64,000 nucleotides of DNA from Planctomycetota bacterium (GCA_022711465.1 JAKLEZ010000001.1:124001-188000), one strand, 5' to 3'; counted from the stretch's first letter, positions 8,204 to 17,793 are shown. Made by a program: numbers and translations. Notes: generated from the sequence alone by a model not told the origin.

Positions 8204-10918
8204 CTACGGAACGGTCACGATCCGATTCCAGATCCGCGAACCCTGCGTCTCCTTCAGGCTGACGCGGAGACTCTTGCCCGCCAGCTCGGCGGCGTCGTGG
8301 ATCACGAATTTCCTTACCATGCTCTGGCCCGGTTGCAGATTGTGAAAGAGCTGCTGTAATCGCGGGCGATTGGGGATAACCAGGTAACCCTCGAAGAAGA
8401 GCTCCTTCGCGGTCCGGTTGGTCATGGACACCCGCACCGTGACCCGATCGCCGGAGCGGTAGCTGATCGCACTGAGATCGATGCCCTCAAGTCCAAAATC
8501 AAACCACGCCGGCGTGGTGAAGGAGTATCGAGCGTTGGCGTCGACGATGAACTCGCCCACCAGGGGCATGACCCTCGCCGGAGCGTTGAGCGGAAAACGA
8601 ATCACCACCTTCTCTCGAAAGACCGCTTCCGCTCCGAGCGAGAAGGACAACCGGTCGGGCCGCACCTCCCAGCCAACCGGCAAAACCAGCCGCACCTGCC
8701 CGCTGATCGGCTCGCGATACGTGTTGCGGAAGCTGACCTCGAACTCGGTCTTGTCGAAGTTGGGTTCGAGCGTGGCAGGCGTAACCGTGAACAGACGCCG
8801 GAACTCGACGAACCAGGCGAACGTGTTCGTCACAAACACCGGTAGCGGCCCCACACGCAACAGCTGGCGACGTCCGACCGTGGGCACCTCACCACCGCGG
8901 CCCCAGAGATCGACGACGCGGGCCCCTTCGCCCAGCGTGAGTTCGTGCACGCGGCCCTCGGGGGGCGCCGTGCCGTCCCATACGCACAGAATCGCCTGAC
9001 CCTGCCGCTCGAAGGCCACACACTGAATCTGGCCGTCAAGCGTGGTTCGGGAGAGCGGCTGAGCATCACCGAGAACATCCGCGACCGTCCGGAAAACGAG
9101 GAGTTCCTCACGGGGATCCACCTGAACGCCGTACGAGCGAACCCGGACATCCCACGGCGCGTCCACGAAAACCGCGCCGGGATTCTGAAACGCCGCCTCG
9201 ATCAGCCTCCGCCCGAACTCCGCCAAGCGTTGCTCCCGGGGGTACGGGCCCTCAGGTAGAGGTGCCACCGCCACCCACGCTCGACTGCGGTCCTTCGAGG
9301 CGGCCAGCAACGGGGCTAGGTACTGCTCGACATCCTCGGCCGGAACCAGAGACGGTAACGACAAAGACTGGTAGTCGGCCGGCACCGCGGACGGAACGTA
9401 CAACGGCGAAGAAGGCGCGGCCAGCATCGGGGTGGCCATGAGCTCGGTCATTTCCTTCCGCAGGCGCGGCAGCAGACCGGGAAGACGATCGTCCAGGGCG
9501 ACCCACGTATCCCCGTCGTTGCCCACCTGCCAAACATGGATGAGACCGGCGTATCGCGTCCAGATGCTGGCGATCAGGTGCTTCCAGCCCAAGGGAGCCT
9601 CGCTGAACACGTCCAGTATGGACATCATCTGACCGCGAGCCGAGGCCGCCTCATAGACACGATCATCCATCATGACGCCCACCGGATCAGCGTGTGTGGC
9701 CCGTATCGCTTCCAGATAAGCATCCAGGGCAAGCCCGATGGACAACTGACCGGCCATAGCACGCTGGGCATACCAGACCGGAACCTTGACCAGCTCCAGA
9801 CGAAGATCCTGGAGCAACTCGCTCTGAGCACGAACCGCCGCAGGCTCAATACTCCTCAGCACAACGCCAAAACCCCGGCCCACGGCCACCGGGGCACTGT
9901 TCCGATCCGCCACCCGGGCCAGTGTGCACGCCCTTCGAACCAGAACCTCATCCTGCGTGCTCACGATCAGCTCAACCCGGTAGAGCCCGACCGGCAGGTC
10001 GGGATACAGAAACCGCTCGACCGGCTTCTGCTCGGTCATTCTGACCGCGACGGTCCGCTCATCGCGACACTGGCCATCCGTCGAATGAACCTTCAGCCGG
10101 GCAACCAGATTCAGACCGTCCGGGTCGCTGACCTCAGGAAACACCTCCACCGGCTCGTGACTGCCAAAGACACCGCCCGGGTGGGAAGTGGTCAGTGACA
10201 CTCGCGGCATTCGATATACCGTCAGGTCGTCAAACCAGGCCGAGGCCCTGATATCCTCCCGTTCAATCGCCCTCAGCGGCGTCGGCCCGGAATCCCACAC
10301 CCGCTTCTGCGCGAGCCAGAGACTCACCCCCAGGTATCGCACCTCCGGGAGATCACAACGCATCCGAAGCGTCAACGCTCGCCAGTCAACGCCTTCACTC
10401 TCTCCCCCGACGAGCTCGCTGCGCTGGTCGGTCCCCTGGATGGGCATGTTCTTGCGATCCAGAAACTCCGCCGAGATAAAGGCCCGGGCAGTGCTTAAGC
10501 GGCTCGTCTTGACCCAAACCATGACCAGGTAGTCACAGTTCGGGCGAACGGCAATGTCGCGCCCCTGATAGTGGTAGGCCAGGGAGCCGCCGTTAAGGTC
10601 CAGACGGTAACATGGCGGCTTGTCGTGGCCGTCCTGAAGATCGAATTGCCCTTCCAGAAAGAGCGGGAAGCCGACGCCTTCGTGCCTCCGCCAGCCGGCG
10701 GGGACACTCCCGAAATTGCCCGCCGCTTGTTCGTCGAAATCGAATGTCTTCACGACGCGCCGGGCAGCCAGGGGAGACCGGTCCAGACCGGCGTCGCCCA
10801 TCACCTCCGCCGGCCGGGAAGCGGCCTGCACCGCATCGCTTGGCCCCGAAGGAAATGCGGGCGCACCCTGGCCCAGGACCCACAGCCAGACAACAGCAAC
10901 CAGCCGACCGATCAGCAT
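8204..10918 (-). CDS. large secreted multidomain protein of unknown function
   Basis: 904 residues from the ATG at 10918 (two GTG codons precede it). Signal peptide at 1-24. Residues about 50-235 resemble a carbohydrate-binding jelly roll: a long segment of alternating strands ending in ASAWFDDLTVYRM, the usual end of such modules. An Ig-like part follows (about 235-340), then an alpha/beta region (about 340-680) that could be a degenerate TIM barrel. The C-terminus (about 725-904) looks like NEW3/bacterial Ig-like domains, as found in glycosidases. I recognise no catalytic pair. Probably polysaccharide-related, but unproven. Confidence 0.75.
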   Translation of the reverse strand: MLIGRLVAVVWLWVLGQGAPAFPSGPSDAVQAASRPAEVMGDAGLDRSPLAARRVVKTFDFDEQAAGNFGSVPAGWRRHEGVGFPLFLEGQFDLQDGHDKPPCYRLDLNGGSLAYHYQGRDIAVRPNCDYLVMVWVKTSRLSTARAFISAEFLDRKNMPIQGTDQRSELVGGESEGVDWRALTLRMRCDLPEVRYLGVSLWLAQKRVWDSGPTPLRAIEREDIRASAWFDDLTVYRMPRVSLTTSHPGGVFGSHEPVEVFPEVSDPDGLNLVARLKVHSTDGQCRDERTVAVRMTEQKPVERFLYPDLPVGLYRVELIVSTQDEVLVRRACTLARVADRNSAPVAVGRGFGVVLRSIEPAAVRAQSELLQDLRLELVKVPVWYAQRAMAGQLSIGLALDAYLEAIRATHADPVGVMMDDRVYEAASARGQMMSILDVFSEAPLGWKHLIASIWTRYAGLIHVWQVGNDGDTWVALDDRLPGLLPRLRKEMTELMATPMLAAPSSPLYVPSAVPADYQSLSLPSLVPAEDVEQYLAPLLAASKDRSRAWVAVAPLPEGPYPREQRLAEFGRRLIEAAFQNPGAVFVDAPWDVRVRSYGVQVDPREELLVFRTVADVLGDAQPLSRTTLDGQIQCVAFERQGQAILCVWDGTAPPEGRVHELTLGEGARVVDLWGRGGEVPTVGRRQLLRVGPLPVFVTNTFAWFVEFRRLFTVTPATLEPNFDKTEFEVSFRNTYREPISGQVRLVLPVGWEVRPDRLSFSLGAEAVFREKVVIRFPLNAPARVMPLVGEFIVDANARYSFTTPAWFDFGLEGIDLSAISYRSGDRVTVRVSMTNRTAKELFFEGYLVIPNRPRLQQLFHNLQPGQSMVRKFVIHDAAELAGKSLRVSLKETQGSRIWNRIVTVP

Positions 10919-10978
10919 CACCACGATCCGCGGCTATCCAGACACCCTTTCGCGCCCTTCGGGGGCGCAGTCTCTAGC

Positions 10979-10986
10979 ATTATCGG
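10979..10986 (-). promoter_or_regulatory. CCGATAAT motif upstream of the 904-residue protein gene
   Basis: Read on the minus strand this is CCGATAAT, 60 nt before the ATG at 10918, in the intergenic region shared with nadB. The same octamer recurs upstream of several other genes in this window and could serve as a -10 element. No good -35 is visible here. Confidence 0.35.
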
Positions 10987-11059
10987 CACCCCAAAGGGTC
11001 GGCATCAGTGAACGCCGGGATTGAAACCCCCGCGGCAGCACCGTACCATATCTCCTGAA

Positions 11060-12700
11060 ATGGCAGAACTCTACGACACACGGCGGTACCTCACCAACTT
11101 CGACGTGCAGCGGACCGGAAACCTCTTCACCGACGTACTGATCATCGGCAGCGGCGTAGCCGGCCTGCGGGCGGCCATCGAGGCCAGCCGCTACGGCTCC
11201 GTCCTCCTGGTCACCAAGGACCGCATCGAGCAGTCCAACACCGCATGGGCCCAGGGCGGCATCGCCACCGTCACTGCCCCAGACGATACCTTTGACAGCC
11301 ACATCGAGGATACCCTGACCGTCGGGTGCGGCCTGTGCGACCGGGCGGCCGTCGATCGCATGGTCCGCGAGGGGCCGGAGCGGATCCGCGAACTGATCGA
11401 CTGGGGCGGCTTGTTTGACCGACGTGGAGAGGAACTCCTGCTCGGTCTCGAAGGCGGCCACTCAGCCCCCAGGATCATCCACGCGATGGGCGATGCTACC
11501 GGACGCGAGGTGGCCGAGACCCTCATCCGCGTCGTCCGCAACAAGGAAAACGTCCGCGTCTTCGAAGACTGCTTCGCAATCGACCTGATCGACCTCGACG
11601 GGCGATGCTGCGGCGTGGCAACCTACCACCGCCATTTCCGACACCAGATCTTCTGGGCTCGCCAGACCATCCTGGCAACCGGCGGGTGCGGGCAGCTCTA
11701 CCGGGAATCGACCAACCCGGAGGTGGCCACCGGCGACGGCCACGCGATCGCCTACCGGGCGGGCGTGCCCATGCGGGACATGGAGATGATCCAATTCCAC
11801 CCGACCACCCTGTATATCGCCGGGGCCAGCCGGGCACTGATCAGCGAGGCGGTCCGCGGCGAGGGGGCCTATCTCGTCGATCGCCAGGGCCGACGATTCA
11901 TGCCCGAATACGACCCCCAGGCCGAACTCGCCCCCCGCGACGTCGTCAGCCGAGCCATCCTCAGCGAAATGGCCAAGCAGAACGCAACCTGCATGTACCT
12001 CGACGTCCGTCACCTGAACAGCGAGAAGTTCCGCAAGCGGTTCCCCACCATCAGCCGACTGTGCGAGGAATTCGATATCGACATCAGCAGCCAAACGATC
12101 CCCGTCCGGCCCGCCGCCCACTACATGGTCGGCGGCGCCCAGGTCGATCTTGAGGCCCGCTCGGGCATGCCCGGCTTGTTCGTCTGTGGAGAAGCCGCCA
12201 GCAGCGGTGTACACGGAGCCAACCGCCTGGCCAGCAACTCGCTCCTGGAAGGGCTGGTTTTCGGGGCCGTGGCCGGTGCCATCGCCGGCCAGGTCGCCCA
12301 GCAGGGCGGCCAGCCGCGATTCCCCAAGCAACTCCAGAGCAGGCTGCAGCCGTCCGGCCGGACCATGCTCGACCTCGCCGACGTCCGCAACTCGCTCCGC
12401 AGCCTGATGTGGCGAAACGTGGGCATCGAGCGATACGGCCCGCGATTGGCCGAAACCAGCGAGATCATCGGCTTCTGGGGCCATTACGTCATGGACAAGG
12501 TGTTCGACGACCACGAGGGCTGGGAGACGCAGAACATGCTCACCGTCGCCCGTCTCATGACCGTGGCCGCCACCCGACGGGAGGAATCCCGCGGCGTACA
12601 CTTCCGAACCGATTTTCCCCACGCCAACACCAAGCTCGACGGCCAGCACCTCGTCCTGCAGCGCCAGCCCGATGGCTTGGAGATCCGCCTCCAGGTATAG
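11060..12700 (+). CDS. nadB: L-aspartate oxidase
   Basis: 546 residues from the ATG at 11060; the frame also offers an ATG 13 codons upstream. It oxidises L-aspartate to iminoaspartate, the first step of de novo NAD synthesis. Evidence: FAD-binding IIGSGVAGLRAA (about 28-39), SNTAWAQGGIA, the active-site region with a GGLFDRRGEELLLGLEGGHS-type stretch, MEMIQFHPTTL, HYMVGGAQVD, and the C-terminal flavin segment GVHGANRLASNSLLEG. These are the diagnostic NadB blocks, which separate it from fumarate reductase flavoproteins. nadA and nadC are not adjacent. It is followed after 72 nt by the HD-domain gene on the same strand. Confidence 0.94.
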   Translation: MAELYDTRRYLTNFDVQRTGNLFTDVLIIGSGVAGLRAAIEASRYGSVLLVTKDRIEQSNTAWAQGGIATVTAPDDTFDSHIEDTLTVGCGLCDRAAVDRMVREGPERIRELIDWGGLFDRRGEELLLGLEGGHSAPRIIHAMGDATGREVAETLIRVVRNKENVRVFEDCFAIDLIDLDGRCCGVATYHRHFRHQIFWARQTILATGGCGQLYRESTNPEVATGDGHAIAYRAGVPMRDMEMIQFHPTTLYIAGASRALISEAVRGEGAYLVDRQGRRFMPEYDPQAELAPRDVVSRAILSEMAKQNATCMYLDVRHLNSEKFRKRFPTISRLCEEFDIDISSQTIPVRPAAHYMVGGAQVDLEARSGMPGLFVCGEAASSGVHGANRLASNSLLEGLVFGAVAGAIAGQVAQQGGQPRFPKQLQSRLQPSGRTMLDLADVRNSLRSLMWRNVGIERYGPRLAETSEIIGFWGHYVMDKVFDDHEGWETQNMLTVARLMTVAATRREESRGVHFRTDFPHANTKLDGQHLVLQRQPDGLEIRLQV

Positions 12701-12743
12701 CCGTCGCCCAGGGCAGTTGACTCCTCGTTCAGGGATGATTATG

Positions 12744-12751
12744 CCGATAAT
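12744..12751 (+). promoter_or_regulatory. CCGATAAT motif before the HD-domain gene
   Basis: CCGATAAT lies 21 nt before the ATG at 12773, within the near-palindrome GATTAT-GCCG-ATAATC. A TTGACT sits at 12717-12722, but 23 nt from GATAAT, too far for a standard -35/-10 pair. Confidence 0.35.
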
Positions 12752-12772
12752 CCAGCAGCACGAGGGTTGACC

Positions 12773-13468
12773 ATGTTCACGGATCTATGGGCCAGGGCCC
12801 AGAATGACCTCTGTCCATCGACGGCCGGCGGGCTGCCTGATCTGACAATCTGGGAGCACTCCACCCGCGTGGCCAGACTGACCGAGATCATCGCCGGCTT
12901 CCCTGAAGTGAGCAGACACGTGCTCGACCGAGCAGCCCTGACCCTGGCGGCACTCTATCACGACATCGGCTGGCTGCTACAGCTCCGAGCCGGGCAGATC
13001 CGATCCTCCGACCTGCTGCTCAAACGAACCACCGGCCGGCAGCGCGAGATGGCATCGGAGTGGATGATCGACCATCTAGAGGGCCTTCTTGCGCCGCGCG
13101 GGCTGCAGCTGGCCGCTCGGATTGTGCGGGAATGCAGCGACCGCCAAGCCCGGCTCCCTGAAGTCCAGATCCTGACCGAAGCCGAGAGCCTGGACGAGAT
13201 CGGCCCTCAGGCGATCTGGGGCATGGTCCGACGCCAACTGACCGAAGGCAAGTCGCTTCTCGATCTGGTCGAAGTCTGGCGGCGACAACAGGAGTATCGC
13301 TACTGGCCAACCTGGATCCGCGACTGCCTTCAGTTCCCGTCGTCCCGAGTCTTGGCCGAGGAACGGTACCAATCTCTGGCCCGATTCATGGCTGATCTCC
13401 AGACCGCCTGCCTCCCCCCAATCGCGCCCCAGGACAAGCCCGGGCCGATCATGGCCGGGACGAGATAA
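12773..13468 (+). CDS. HD-domain phosphohydrolase-like protein
   Basis: 231 residues. The metal-binding residues of the HD superfamily are visible: H29 (WEHSTRV), the H63-D64 doublet (ALYHDIGW), and a likely last Asp in the LTEAESLDEIG segment. HD proteins hydrolyse nucleotides or phosphoesters; the substrate is unknown here. An in-frame TTG lies two codons upstream, but GAGGG 6 nt before the ATG at 12773 favours the ATG. It sits 72 nt after nadB and may be co-transcribed. No signal peptide or membrane segment. Confidence 0.8.
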   Translation: MFTDLWARAQNDLCPSTAGGLPDLTIWEHSTRVARLTEIIAGFPEVSRHVLDRAALTLAALYHDIGWLLQLRAGQIRSSDLLLKRTTGRQREMASEWMIDHLEGLLAPRGLQLAARIVRECSDRQARLPEVQILTEAESLDEIGPQAIWGMVRRQLTEGKSLLDLVEVWRRQQEYRYWPTWIRDCLQFPSSRVLAEERYQSLARFMADLQTACLPPIAPQDKPGPIMAGTR

Positions 13469-13496
13469 CGGGACAGGTCCGTTATTTACGGTCCCG
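13469..13496. terminator. possible weak bidirectional terminator
   Basis: Between the convergent stop codons at 13468 and 13512, outer arms CGGGA/TCCCG enclose an inner CCGT-TATTT-ACGG hairpin. There is no clear U-run, so this is a weak candidate. Confidence 0.25.
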
Positions 13497-13511
13497 CAAC
13501 CTGCCATCGGA

Positions 13512-14933
13512 CTACTTGAGATCGAAGCTATAGACGGTCGCCTGCTTCCATCGAAACTCAAACCGCACGATCTCACCCCTCAGAACGCGGTTCTCACCTT
13601 CCCACGCGATCGGATGATCGACCCGGTCGCCCTTGATCGGCGTGCAGTCCTCCCAGTCAAACCCGGCACGAGGCCGGCCTTCCTTATCGACGACTCGAAC
13701 CCTCAACTCGCCTCCGCCAGGGTCCACCCGCGCGTTGACGGTCATGTCAGACGAAGACATCGTCCCCGTCCGCGTCAACAGGCGGCCTGAGTTCCCGCCG
13801 GCCGCAAGGCCAACATATCGATCGCGGGGCATGTGGGCAAAGCCGATCTGGCGCTCCGTGAACCGCTCCGCCTTGTGCCCCCATCTGTAGCCACCGTAGT
13901 AGAAGTACGTGAAATCCCCCACCACAAGCTGGTCATCCACCCACGTCATCGCCCGATCCCACGTCCCGGGATGCGGATTGCGATCCAGGAACGGCTCCGT
14001 CTCTCGCTTCCAGTGCTCACCGTCGTGGCTCCATGCCAGAACCGTGTAACCCAGCCCGGCAAACGGACGTTGAGCATCGTGGAGCTCAGCAGCTTTCTTG
14101 CCCGGTTCGCAATTCAGGTCATCGCGCAACACCTTGACCATGCTCACCAAGAGACCGCCGCGCGCCACCACCGCGCTCATCCCATAGAACTGCGTCTCCC
14201 CCTTCTCGATCGCCGCCTTCGAATCCGGACCCACGATCCACCAGGGCGGACTCCTCCATTTCACCAGGTCGGCGCTCACACTCTGATGGGGCATCCGGAG
14301 ACCCTTCAGGGCACCTACCGCCACGTTCACCGAAACAAGGGCCATGTAGCGGCCGCGAATCGGATCCCAATCGATGGCCGAAATGTCGTGGTTCACGGGA
14401 AGGACGACGCCATCGGCCAGAGGCGTCCACGACAGGCCGTCCGGTGAGGCGGCCACCTGCAGCCCGCCGTTCTTCCACCATCCGAATTTGAAACGCCGAC
14501 TCGGATCGTGACCACCCGGCCCTTCGTCGATCACACTCGCACCAAACGTGATGGGCGGCGTCTCCAGCAGACGATGCGGCCGAATCCAGTGAATCCCGTC
14601 CTCGGATTCGATGTACGCCAGGCGCGATTCGCCCGTGTTGCCCGGACTCGCCGGCACGTTGTACCACATCCGAAACCGCCGCGTCCGCAAGTCCCGAACC
14701 ACCGTCAACCAGGGCTGGAAGCAGCCGTCCTCGTAGCCGGTCACGATCGGCTCAGGCAGCCGTGACGGATGATTGACCTCACGGCCCAAGCCGTCTTGCT
14801 CAACGATCAGTGTCTCGTCGAGCATGAGGTACGGCCCGGGCGCCCACGCTGGCGCCACCCCAGACGGTCGAGTAGCTTCAGGATCGGCCGCCAACGCGAT
14901 CACCAGGACCGCGAGACCACCTGGGATGCTCAT
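13512..14933 (-). CDS. secreted beta-propeller protein, GH43/GH32-like
   Basis: 473 residues with a short signal peptide (about 1-20). Three copies of an S-x-D-G-x-x-W motif (SEDGIHW, SPDGLSW, SHDGEHW) and RFRMWYN mark blades of a five-bladed propeller of the GH43/GH32 superfamily, widespread in planctomycetes as conserved exported proteins. The C-terminal approximately 120 residues form a beta-sandwich. I cannot assign the catalytic acids, so a lectin-like role is possible. It is convergent with the HD gene (43 nt gap). Confidence 0.75.
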   Translation of the reverse strand: MSIPGGLAVLVIALAADPEATRPSGVAPAWAPGPYLMLDETLIVEQDGLGREVNHPSRLPEPIVTGYEDGCFQPWLTVVRDLRTRRFRMWYNVPASPGNTGESRLAYIESEDGIHWIRPHRLLETPPITFGASVIDEGPGGHDPSRRFKFGWWKNGGLQVAASPDGLSWTPLADGVVLPVNHDISAIDWDPIRGRYMALVSVNVAVGALKGLRMPHQSVSADLVKWRSPPWWIVGPDSKAAIEKGETQFYGMSAVVARGGLLVSMVKVLRDDLNCEPGKKAAELHDAQRPFAGLGYTVLAWSHDGEHWKRETEPFLDRNPHPGTWDRAMTWVDDQLVVGDFTYFYYGGYRWGHKAERFTERQIGFAHMPRDRYVGLAAGGNSGRLLTRTGTMSSSDMTVNARVDPGGGELRVRVVDKEGRPRAGFDWEDCTPIKGDRVDHPIAWEGENRVLRGEIVRFEFRWKQATVYSFDLK

Positions 14934-15291
14934 GTCTCTGCCTCACTGTGTCGCCAAGAACCGTGAAACGCCCCGGAACGACTACATCCCACCCGGGACC
15001 GGACGCAACCATGCTAATCGATCCTGCCCGCGTGGACCACACGATCAGCTCCGAACGTCAAAACAAAGACGCGGCGCGTTGAATGCCGGGTTGCCTCTTG
15101 GTTTCGATCCCCGTCAACGGTCCAGTTTCTACCAAGTTCACCGCCGAAGATGCCGAGGGACGCGGAGGAGGCGGGGATGGTTGGGCCAACGGAGGCGACC
15201 AGAACGCAGGGCAGGCACGATGCGATGCCGCAAACCGTCCCCCCTTGCCGCAGAGACGCAAGGGCTCATGACGGCACAGGAATGCCATCGA
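14934..15291. other. intergenic region carrying a degenerate 9-nt repeat
   Basis: No gene found in 358 nt. It holds the 9-nt-phased repeat described separately (15140-15175 and a partial copy near 15246) and presumably the promoter of the propeller gene at its left end. Confidence 0.5.
15140..15175. repeat. degenerate 9-nt direct repeat (accGccGag-type)
   Basis: Four units of nine bases (accgccgaa, gatgccgag, ggacgcgga, ggaggcggg), with a further partial copy around 15246-15262 (gccgcagagacgcaagg). Such nonamer runs occur between genes in many bacteria and produce spurious 'AEDAE' peptides. Function unknown. Confidence 0.5.
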
Positions 15292-16554
15292 CTACTTGCT
15301 CACCCGCTTGCCCGCAATGAACACGTGCTCGATGTGTTGAGGCTTCAGGGTATAGAGCAGAGCCGACGCTTGCTGTTCGGTCGGAAGTCCGGCGATCCAA
15401 GGCTCCGGCCGGACCACCAGAAGATCAGCGTCGAAGCCCGGCTCCAGCGCGCCGATGCGGTCGGCCATGCCCAAGGCCTCGGCCGCACCCCGGGTCAGCA
15501 ACCACCAGGCCTCGGCCGGCGACGGCACGGTATACGACCGCCTGGGCATGGCATGAACCTTCACCGTCTTGGCGGTGTTGAGGCACGCGACGGCGACCTG
15601 GGGCATGAACAACTCGTACCCCCCCGCCACGCTGCTGCCCAAGGCGATCCGGATCCCGGCCGCCCGGTGGGCGACGTAGTCCATCAGACCGCTCTCAAGA
15701 AACTGGTTGGCCGTCGGGCAGTGAACGAGGGCGGTCCCGGCCTCGGCCACCTGCCGCCGCTGGTTGCGGTCCAGGAAGACCCCGTGGCCCAGAAGCGTTC
15801 GGGGGGTCAGCAGGCCGGTCTCGGCGAAAACATCGACATCGTCCACGTTGTCGGGGAACCGTTGCCGGACGGCGTGGACCTCGGCCGCCGATTCGGCCAC
15901 ATGGGTCTGCACGTAACACTTGAGCATCTTGGCTAGAGCGGCGGCTCCGCGCATCAGCTTGTCACTGCAGGAATTGGGCATGCGCGGGCTGAAGGCATAG
16001 TTGAGCCGCCCGTTCTCGGCCCCGTGCCATCTGGCGGCCAGGGCTCGAGACTCATCCAGGGCCTCGTCCGCCTCCTGGCAGAGTCCGGGCGGGCAGTCGA
16101 CGTCATTGAGCGTCTGGCCGAACACCGCTCGGAAACCTCGGCGGGCAAAGACCTTGAAGGACCGGTCAGTGGCCTCGGCAAACGGGCTGCCAAAGGCGGC
16201 CACCGTGGTCGTGCCGTGGGCGATCAGTCCGGTGACGAAATCCTCGGTGAGTTTCTCAGCCAGGGCGGCGTCCCTGAACCGGGCTTCGGCTGGGAAGACC
16301 ACCCGCTCCTGCCAGTCCAACAGCGACAGGCCGTCGATTCCCCGTCGGTCCCACTGCGGCAAATGCAGATGGGCATCGATGAAACCTGGGATGATCCAGC
16401 AACCCGGACCACCTAGCGTCTTGCCGGCCTTGACCGGCCCGGGCCCGGCGGCGGCGATGCGCCCGTCGTCCGCGATCTGGAGGAGCGCCCGCGGGGCGAT
16501 GTCGCACCGTTCGGCAGACCGCGGCTGAAGCAGGGTTCCGGCCAGCTCTTGCAT
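15292..16554 (-). CDS. guanine-deaminase-like amidohydrolase lacking the conserved Asp metal ligand
   Basis: 420 residues from the ATG at 16554 (GGAG 8 nt upstream); a longer start at 16593 lacks support. It has the amidohydrolase fold in guanine deaminase order: PGFIDAHLHLPQ (H62, H64), QTHVAES, LGHGVFLD and HCPTANQFLESG. The last zinc-site block, usually GTDVAGG in this family, reads GSSVAGG, so Ser308 replaces the expected Asp. Guanine deaminase converts guanine to xanthine; with that ligand missing, the activity may be altered or lost. No purine genes are adjacent. Confidence 0.8.
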   Translation of the reverse strand: MQELAGTLLQPRSAERCDIAPRALLQIADDGRIAAAGPGPVKAGKTLGGPGCWIIPGFIDAHLHLPQWDRRGIDGLSLLDWQERVVFPAEARFRDAALAEKLTEDFVTGLIAHGTTTVAAFGSPFAEATDRSFKVFARRGFRAVFGQTLNDVDCPPGLCQEADEALDESRALAARWHGAENGRLNYAFSPRMPNSCSDKLMRGAAALAKMLKCYVQTHVAESAAEVHAVRQRFPDNVDDVDVFAETGLLTPRTLLGHGVFLDRNQRRQVAEAGTALVHCPTANQFLESGLMDYVAHRAAGIRIALGSSVAGGYELFMPQVAVACLNTAKTVKVHAMPRRSYTVPSPAEAWWLLTRGAAEALGMADRIGALEPGFDADLLVVRPEPWIAGLPTEQQASALLYTLKPQHIEHVFIAGKRVSK

Positions 16555-16658
16555 GACCCGCTCCGTCTTTGATACGTCCGGAGGGCACCCCACGCGGTGC
16601 CCCGTGAGCCCTAAACACTACCGGGCCGGCTCCCCCCGATCAAGCCTCCTGACGGTCC

Positions 16659-16687
16659 TTGACGATTCGGGAGCGCCCGGCTAACAT
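16659..16687 (+). promoter_or_regulatory. sigma-70-like promoter of the etfBA operon
   Basis: -35 TTGACG (16659-16664), 17-nt spacer, -10 TAACAT (16682-16687). Both hexamers and the spacing are identical to the candidate promoter in front of mcsA (23939-23967). Confidence 0.6.
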
Positions 16688-16762
16688 TCTTGCCCTGCGC
16701 TGCTTGGAACTCCCCTGCGGCGTTTGGAATCCACCGCCAACAGGAAGGCAGGAGCGATCATC

Positions 16763-17677
16763 GTGGGCTATGACTGTGTCGTTTGTGTCAAACAGGTCCC
16801 CGACACGGGCAATATCACCGGGGACGCCATGAAGGAAGACGGGACCGTCAACCGGCAAGCCCTTCCGGCGATCTTCAACCCAGAGGATCTCAACGCCCTG
16901 GAAGCCGCCCTGGCAATCCGGAGCGCCCACGGCGGCACGGTAACGGTCATCACCATGGGGCCGGGCGGGGCCTGCGAAGTGCTTCGCGACTGCCTTTTCC
17001 GGGGCGCGGACCGAGCCATCCTCATCACCGATCGCCGGGCGGCCGCCAGTGATACCCTGGCGACAAGCTACATTCTGAGCCAGGCAGTGCGAACCGTCGG
17101 CAGATATGACTTCGTCTTCTGCGGCCGGCAGGCCATCGACGGCGATACCGCCCAGGTCGGACCCCAGATGGCCGAGAAGCTCGGCATTTCCCAGGTGACC
17201 TACTACGAGGGCCTGGCCATGCTCAACTGCCGGACCGCTCGCCTCCGACGGAATGTCGGCAACGGCTGGGAGATCCTCGAGACCCGGTTGCCCGTTCTGG
17301 TCACCGTTCTGGACACGGCCAACGAACCCCGACCGGCGGCGGTTCGACGGCTCATGCGCTACAAGCGCGCCCGGGCGCCGATCGAGATTGCCAGGGAAGT
17401 CGCGGAGGCCATGCCCGAGTCGACCGAGCCCCAGAAGCAGACCGAGTGCGCCCGCCGGGCCGCAGCCCTGGCCAAGGAAGACCTGCTCATCGAGCAGTGG
17501 GATCTGGACAAGGTCAACGCCGATCTGAAATGGTGCGGCATGGCAGGCTCTCCCACCAAGGTACATCGCATCCAGTCGATCGTGCTGACCAAGGAAGGGT
17601 ACACGGAAATCGCCCCGACCAAGGAGGGCGTAAGGCAGTTGATCCACGAGCTGATCGTGGACCGGACGTTGGGATGA
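16763..17677 (+). CDS. etfB: electron transfer flavoprotein beta subunit
   Basis: 304 residues from a GTG at 16763, supported by AGGAG 8 nt upstream (16750-16754); the upstream ATG at 16724 would add 13 residues the family does not have. It begins with YDCVVCVKQVPDTG, typical of EtfB, and includes the AMP/FAD-binding region FCGRQAIDGDTAQVGPQMAE (about 125-144) and a C-terminal basic tail that packs on EtfA. EtfAB carries electrons from acyl-CoA dehydrogenases to the respiratory chain. It is the first gene of etfB-etfA-acd. Confidence 0.93.
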   Translation: MGYDCVVCVKQVPDTGNITGDAMKEDGTVNRQALPAIFNPEDLNALEAALAIRSAHGGTVTVITMGPGGACEVLRDCLFRGADRAILITDRRAAASDTLATSYILSQAVRTVGRYDFVFCGRQAIDGDTAQVGPQMAEKLGISQVTYYEGLAMLNCRTARLRRNVGNGWEILETRLPVLVTVLDTANEPRPAAVRRLMRYKRARAPIEIAREVAEAMPESTEPQKQTECARRAAALAKEDLLIEQWDLDKVNADLKWCGMAGSPTKVHRIQSIVLTKEGYTEIAPTKEGVRQLIHELIVDRTLG

Positions 17678-17694
17678 GGCGGAACTCGCGGTGG

Positions 17695-17714
17695 TCAGCC
17701 TTCAGCTGTCAGCC
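17695..17714 (-). repeat. heptanucleotide GCTGANN repeat, minus orientation
   Basis: Three tandem 7-nt units (tcagcct, tcagctg, tcagccg) in the etfB-etfA gap. On the minus strand they match the GCTGANN units found at 17794-17814 and 18898-18938. Confidence 0.5.
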
Positions 17715-17793
17715 GGAGAACACGCGAGGGTGAAATCGCCGCGTCAGTGGGACTGACCGAACCGAGCCCCACTTCCGGATCCAAGAGAGTCGA

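Noticed and set aside
15083..15271. 62-codon plus-strand frame in the gap before the amidohydrolase
   Set aside because: Its 'AEDAEG' peptide comes from the 9-nt DNA repeat, a common source of spurious frames.
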